DNA of 8,631 bases from an uncultured Pelolinea sp. Its GTDB lineage: Bacteria; Chloroflexota; Anaerolineae; Anaerolineales; Anaerolineaceae. The stretch lies in NCBI GenBank assembly GCA_937902055.1, contig CALGUJ010000096.1, positions 1-8,631 on the forward strand. The letters run 5' to 3'. Of the stretch, positions 6,385 to 8,631 are shown in pieces (within the stretch, counting starts at the first letter, position 1; every line of letters begins with the position of its first letter). Made by a program: the position numbers and the translations under genes. The notes under the pieces were generated by a model that was not told the origin of the DNA, made no database searches, and saw nothing but the letters and a program-made list of their open reading frames with translations.

Positions 6385-6423
6385 AAATTCCCGGTTCGAA
6401 GCATGGCCCCTCCGGGAATTTTT
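6385..6423 (+). terminator. Rho-independent terminator of NBR1 lipoprotein 1
   Basis: A perfect ten-base-pair stem (AAATTCCCGG at 6385-6394 with CCGGGAATTT at 6412-6421) has a 17-base loop and is followed by further T residues. It begins 17 bases past the stop codon and separates the two tandem lipoprotein genes into independent transcripts. Confidence 0.85.
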
Positions 6424-6440
6424 GCATACGATTTACCCGA

Positions 6441-6469
6441 TTCCCAAGATATAAAATTAATGCTACATT
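6441..6469 (+). promoter_or_regulatory. Promoter of the second NBR1-domain lipoprotein gene
   Basis: TTCCCA (6441-6446) and TACATT (6464-6469) are spaced by 17 bases. TGC precedes the second box and would form an extended -10 element. Each box matches four of six consensus positions. The TGCTACA core is also found in front of the first lipoprotein gene (5431-5437). An AT-rich stretch and a GGGAGG ribosome site (6501-6506) follow. Confidence 0.5.
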
Positions 6470-6511
6470 AGTATCAATCAATATTAATATGAAAATAATC
6501 GGGAGGGTGTT

Positions 6512-7477
6512 ATGGATATAAGAAGAGGAGTCAGAATTTTCATCGCGGGGATCATGCTGCTGACCCTGCTGGCATGCAGAATTTCTTTTGGGGGATCCGA
6601 AGACAAGGCTGATACCGAAACGGAAAACCTGAAGCTGCAATTGACCGTGCAAGCGCTGCAAATGACCCAGGCAGCCTCCGCGAACAACCAGGCCCAGTCT
6701 GCGCCTGCCCAACCCCAGGCACCGCAGGTGCCCGCCCAGCCCCAACCCAAGCCCCAAACGCAAAAAGATGCTGACGATGATGAAGATACAGATGATGACG
6801 AGGACGACGAAGAGGAAGATGAGACCCCCTGCAACTCCAGCAAATACGTCAGCGAAACAATCAAGGACGGCACGGTATTCGATGCGGGGGAAGATTTCGA
6901 GAAGAGCTGGACGCTGCGCAACGCCGGCGACTGCGACTGGAACGAGGATTACGAATTCGTTTTCGAAGAGGGCGACCGCATGGGCGGCGAGAAATCGATC
7001 AAGGTGAACACGGTAATCGAGCCGAACGAGACCATCACTTTTAAAGTGCATCTGACTGCGCCGGACGACCCCGGTGATTACACCGGCGTTTGGCGGCTGA
7101 AATCGGACGATGGCGAAAAGTTGGGCAAGTATTGGGTCAAGATCAACGTGGGCGGAGCGCCGGCTGGACCTTTCGCCGTGACCAGCGTGAGTTTTTCAAC
7201 TGCCGCACAACCGATCCACATCGATTGCCCGGGCAACGTCAAGGTGACCGCCAAGATCACCACCAACGGGCCTGGTAAGGTGACTTACGAATGGAACGAC
7301 TGCGAGGGCGGTTCCAGCAGCGGCAGCGTTACCTTCGATAGTGCCGGCACCAAAAGCGTCAGCCATAATATCAATATCGGCTGGTCGGATGCCGGCCATT
7401 GGGCGGGTTTAAATATCAATGAACCCAATCATCAGGATTTTGGGTATAAAGTTGTTGATGTTGTGTGCAATCCCTAA
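6512..7477 (+). CDS. Lipoprotein with NBR1-like Ig domain, acidic linker and C-terminal Ig-like domain (paralogue 2)
   Basis: This 321-residue lipoprotein is built like its upstream neighbour: lipobox LLAC with Cys22, a linker, an NBR1-like Ig domain (107-214) and a beta-rich C-terminal domain (about 219-321). By eye, about two thirds of the NBR1-domain residues match paralogue 1, including CNSS, KSWTLRNAGDCDW, FEEGDRMGG, DYTGVWRL and KLGKYWV. The linker differs sharply: a Gln/Pro/Ala-rich part (about 60-85) is followed by an almost uninterrupted Asp/Glu tract (86-104). Cys107 and Cys141 are probably paired, as are Cys239 and Cys319. Cys264 is an extra cysteine not found in paralogue 1. GGGAGG lies five bases before the ATG. 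The gene has its own promoter and terminator. It probably arose by tandem duplication and then diverged in the stalk; the binding partner is unknown. Confidence 0.88.
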   Translation: MDIRRGVRIFIAGIMLLTLLACRISFGGSEDKADTETENLKLQLTVQALQMTQAASANNQAQSAPAQPQAPQVPAQPQPKPQTQKDADDDEDTDDDEDDEEEDETPCNSSKYVSETIKDGTVFDAGEDFEKSWTLRNAGDCDWNEDYEFVFEEGDRMGGEKSIKVNTVIEPNETITFKVHLTAPDDPGDYTGVWRLKSDDGEKLGKYWVKINVGGAPAGPFAVTSVSFSTAAQPIHIDCPGNVKVTAKITTNGPGKVTYEWNDCEGGSSSGSVTFDSAGTKSVSHNINIGWSDAGHWAGLNINEPNHQDFGYKVVDVVCNP

Positions 7478-7497
7478 AACGGGCTTTTTGATCAACC

Positions 7498-7530
7498 ATC
7501 CGCCTTGAGTCACTTAAGGCGGATTTTTTT
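7498..7530 (+). terminator. Rho-independent terminator of NBR1 lipoprotein 2
   Basis: A twelve-base-pair stem with one G-T wobble (7498-7509 with 7513-7524) has a three-base loop and is followed by a run of seven T residues (7524-7530). It lies 21 bases past the stop codon. The T run contains part of the stop codon of the convergent minus-strand gene, so the two genes meet at this element. Confidence 0.9.
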
Positions 7531-8631
7531 AATAAAACGAATCGCAAGGACAATCCACGTCCCGGTCGAAGCTGGCCATGAAAGGGGGCGGTTGGGCGGA
7601 TGGCGAGGATCCTCCGATCACGCGCCCCGGATTGGAAATGCGCGCCGACTGACGCAGGAGCAGAGGCAGATCCTGGTTGTGTTTATCGGCAGGGCGAAGG
7701 ATTTGCAGGCAGTCCTGCTCGTCCAACGTTACTGCCAAAACACGCGAAGTGCTTCCGGTGAAGTTGCCATGCCGGATGGGCAGATCCAATTCCAGCGCAG
7801 GCAGCTCATTACCCAGGCGTTCGCTGATGCGCAGCATGTCGTAGGAAAAAGCTTGGCCATGATTATCAGGATCGTAGGTCCAATTAAGCAACGCCGCCAG
7901 CGAATTGGCTGGGTAAGCGGGAATAAACGGCTCTTCGTACAGGATGGCGGTGCCGGGTTCCAACGCGGGGGCACAGCGCGCGAGCTGATTGTAGAAATTG
8001 TTTAATTCCCGCCAGGCTGCCGTATAGCCTTGCGCCGTATCGAATTGAAAGGTGGCTGAAAAACCGGCCAGCAGCGCCGCCGCCAGCCAACCCAGGCGCG
8101 CGGGCAGCAGACGCAGCAGGCCTGCCAGCATGAGGCAGGCGCCGACCATCAGGCATAAAGACGCGCGATTTTGCGGGAAATCCAATTCCAGCGGCGTCTG
8201 CGAGACGAGCAAGGGAATTTCCCCGGCCAGCATGCCCAGAAAACCGGCGGAGATGAGCAGAAGAGCCGCGCGCCGGTTGGCGTGATCGGCAAGTATGTCT
8301 TTCCGGAAAGCCAGGCAGATCGCCATGGTCAACGCTCCGCCTACTGCCAGATAGAGCCAAAGGGAAGTGTTCATCCGATCAGGGGAAAAGGGATTAGCCC
8401 AGGCCAGCCCGCCGGCTTTCCATAGATCCGTTGGAAAGCGCGACAGCAAATAGGACAGCGCGGCCGGGGGATATTTAACCCAAGTCTCCAGCAGCAGCGG
8501 GCGCGGATAAGGAATTTGCGCCAGTTTCAGCCGCCAGAAAATGAAAGCACCCATGATCAAGAGATAAGGCAGCCAGCGCAGCAATAGCCATTTACATGAG
8601 GATTGTTTTTCATCCTTTATGAAATACCACA
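7529..8631 (-). CDS. Multi-pass membrane protein, 5' end beyond the window
   Basis: The reading frame is open to the right edge of the window, so the true start is missing; 366 residues are visible. The TTG at 8584 is only an internal codon, because the frame upstream (YFIKDEKQSSCKW and onward) continues without a stop. The visible part has about five hydrophobic segments, among them WLPYLLIMGAFIFW, LWLYLAVGGALTMAICLAF, ALLLISAGFLGMLAG and LGWLAAALLAGF. These are followed by a soluble domain of about 170 residues, probably extracytoplasmic, containing WRELNNFYNQLARCAPALEPGT. A charged tail with CPC close to the end completes it. The layout of a polytopic membrane part followed by a C-terminal soluble domain resembles large uncharacterised Chloroflexota membrane proteins and some GT-C transferases, but no catalytic motif is visible in this part. 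It converges on the second lipoprotein gene. No function is assigned. Confidence 0.75.
   Translation of the reverse strand, partial: WYFIKDEKQSSCKWLLLRWLPYLLIMGAFIFWRLKLAQIPYPRPLLLETWVKYPPAALSYLLSRFPTDLWKAGGLAWANPFSPDRMNTSLWLYLAVGGALTMAICLAFRKDILADHANRRAALLLISAGFLGMLAGEIPLLVSQTPLELDFPQNRASLCLMVGACLMLAGLLRLLPARLGWLAAALLAGFSATFQFDTAQGYTAAWRELNNFYNQLARCAPALEPGTAILYEEPFIPAYPANSLAALLNWTYDPDNHGQAFSYDMLRISERLGNELPALELDLPIRHGNFTGSTSRVLAVTLDEQDCLQILRPADKHNQDLPLLLRQSARISNPGRVIGGSSPSAQPPPFMASFDRDVDCPCDSFY

Noticed and set aside
6481..6490. Perfect palindrome ATATTAATAT upstream of the second lipoprotein gene
   Set aside because: It is short and made only of A and T in an AT-rich leader, so it is not good evidence for an operator.
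6374..7051. Minus-strand open frame (225 codons) across the second lipoprotein
   Set aside because: Its hydrophobic/serine-rich runs are the complement of the Asp/Glu tract; the plus-strand protein is well supported.
1..8631. CRISPR array, tRNA, rRNA, insertion sequence or attachment site
   Set aside because: No regularly spaced repeats, no tRNA-like cloverleaf, no transposase or integrase motifs and no flanking inverted repeats were seen.

Overview
The window looks like chromosomal DNA from the phylum Chloroflexota, most likely an Anaerolineae-type bacterium. This is an inference from gene content. Two tandem lipoproteins carry the NBR1-like immunoglobulin domain, a kind of protein common in that group. 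There is also an S41 peptidase with a large extra N-terminal domain, a multi-pass membrane protein of a Chloroflexota-like type, and monoderm-style lipoprotein and secreted proteins. No rRNA, tRNA, CRISPR array, transposase or phage gene was seen. The longest gap without a coding sequence is about 210 bases (3906-4116), and it holds a promoter and a riboswitch.

Layout. On the minus strand, read right to left, an inosine/uridine-type nucleoside hydrolase (2202-3137) is followed after 47 bases by a secreted PDZ/S41 peptidase (94-2154), which ends in a strong terminator (42-76). To their right, also on the minus strand, a short secreted acidic/proline-rich protein of unknown function (3285-3905) has its own terminator (3204-3243). 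A strong promoter drives it through a leader containing a clear cyclic-di-GMP class I (GEMM-I) riboswitch (3974-4065). Next on the minus strand is a GT-C type membrane glycosyltransferase (4117-5367), transcribed divergently from the first of two plus-strand paralogous NBR1-domain lipoproteins (5469-6368 and 6512-7477). Each lipoprotein gene has its own promoter and terminator. A minus-strand membrane protein (7529 to the window edge, 5' end missing) converges on the second one.

How it fits together. Most of the products are predicted to act at or outside the membrane: a secreted peptidase, a riboswitch-controlled secreted protein, two surface lipoproteins, and two polytopic membrane proteins, one of them a likely sugar transferase. 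The nucleoside hydrolase is the only clearly cytoplasmic metabolic enzyme. The most interesting unit is promoter, c-di-GMP aptamer and 206-residue secreted protein. It links the sessile/motile second messenger to an uncharacterised exported protein with a duplicated G-x-G-E-(I/L) motif. The leader of this unit shares a motif of about 22 bases with the upstream region of the neighbouring glycosyltransferase gene, which hints at shared regulation.
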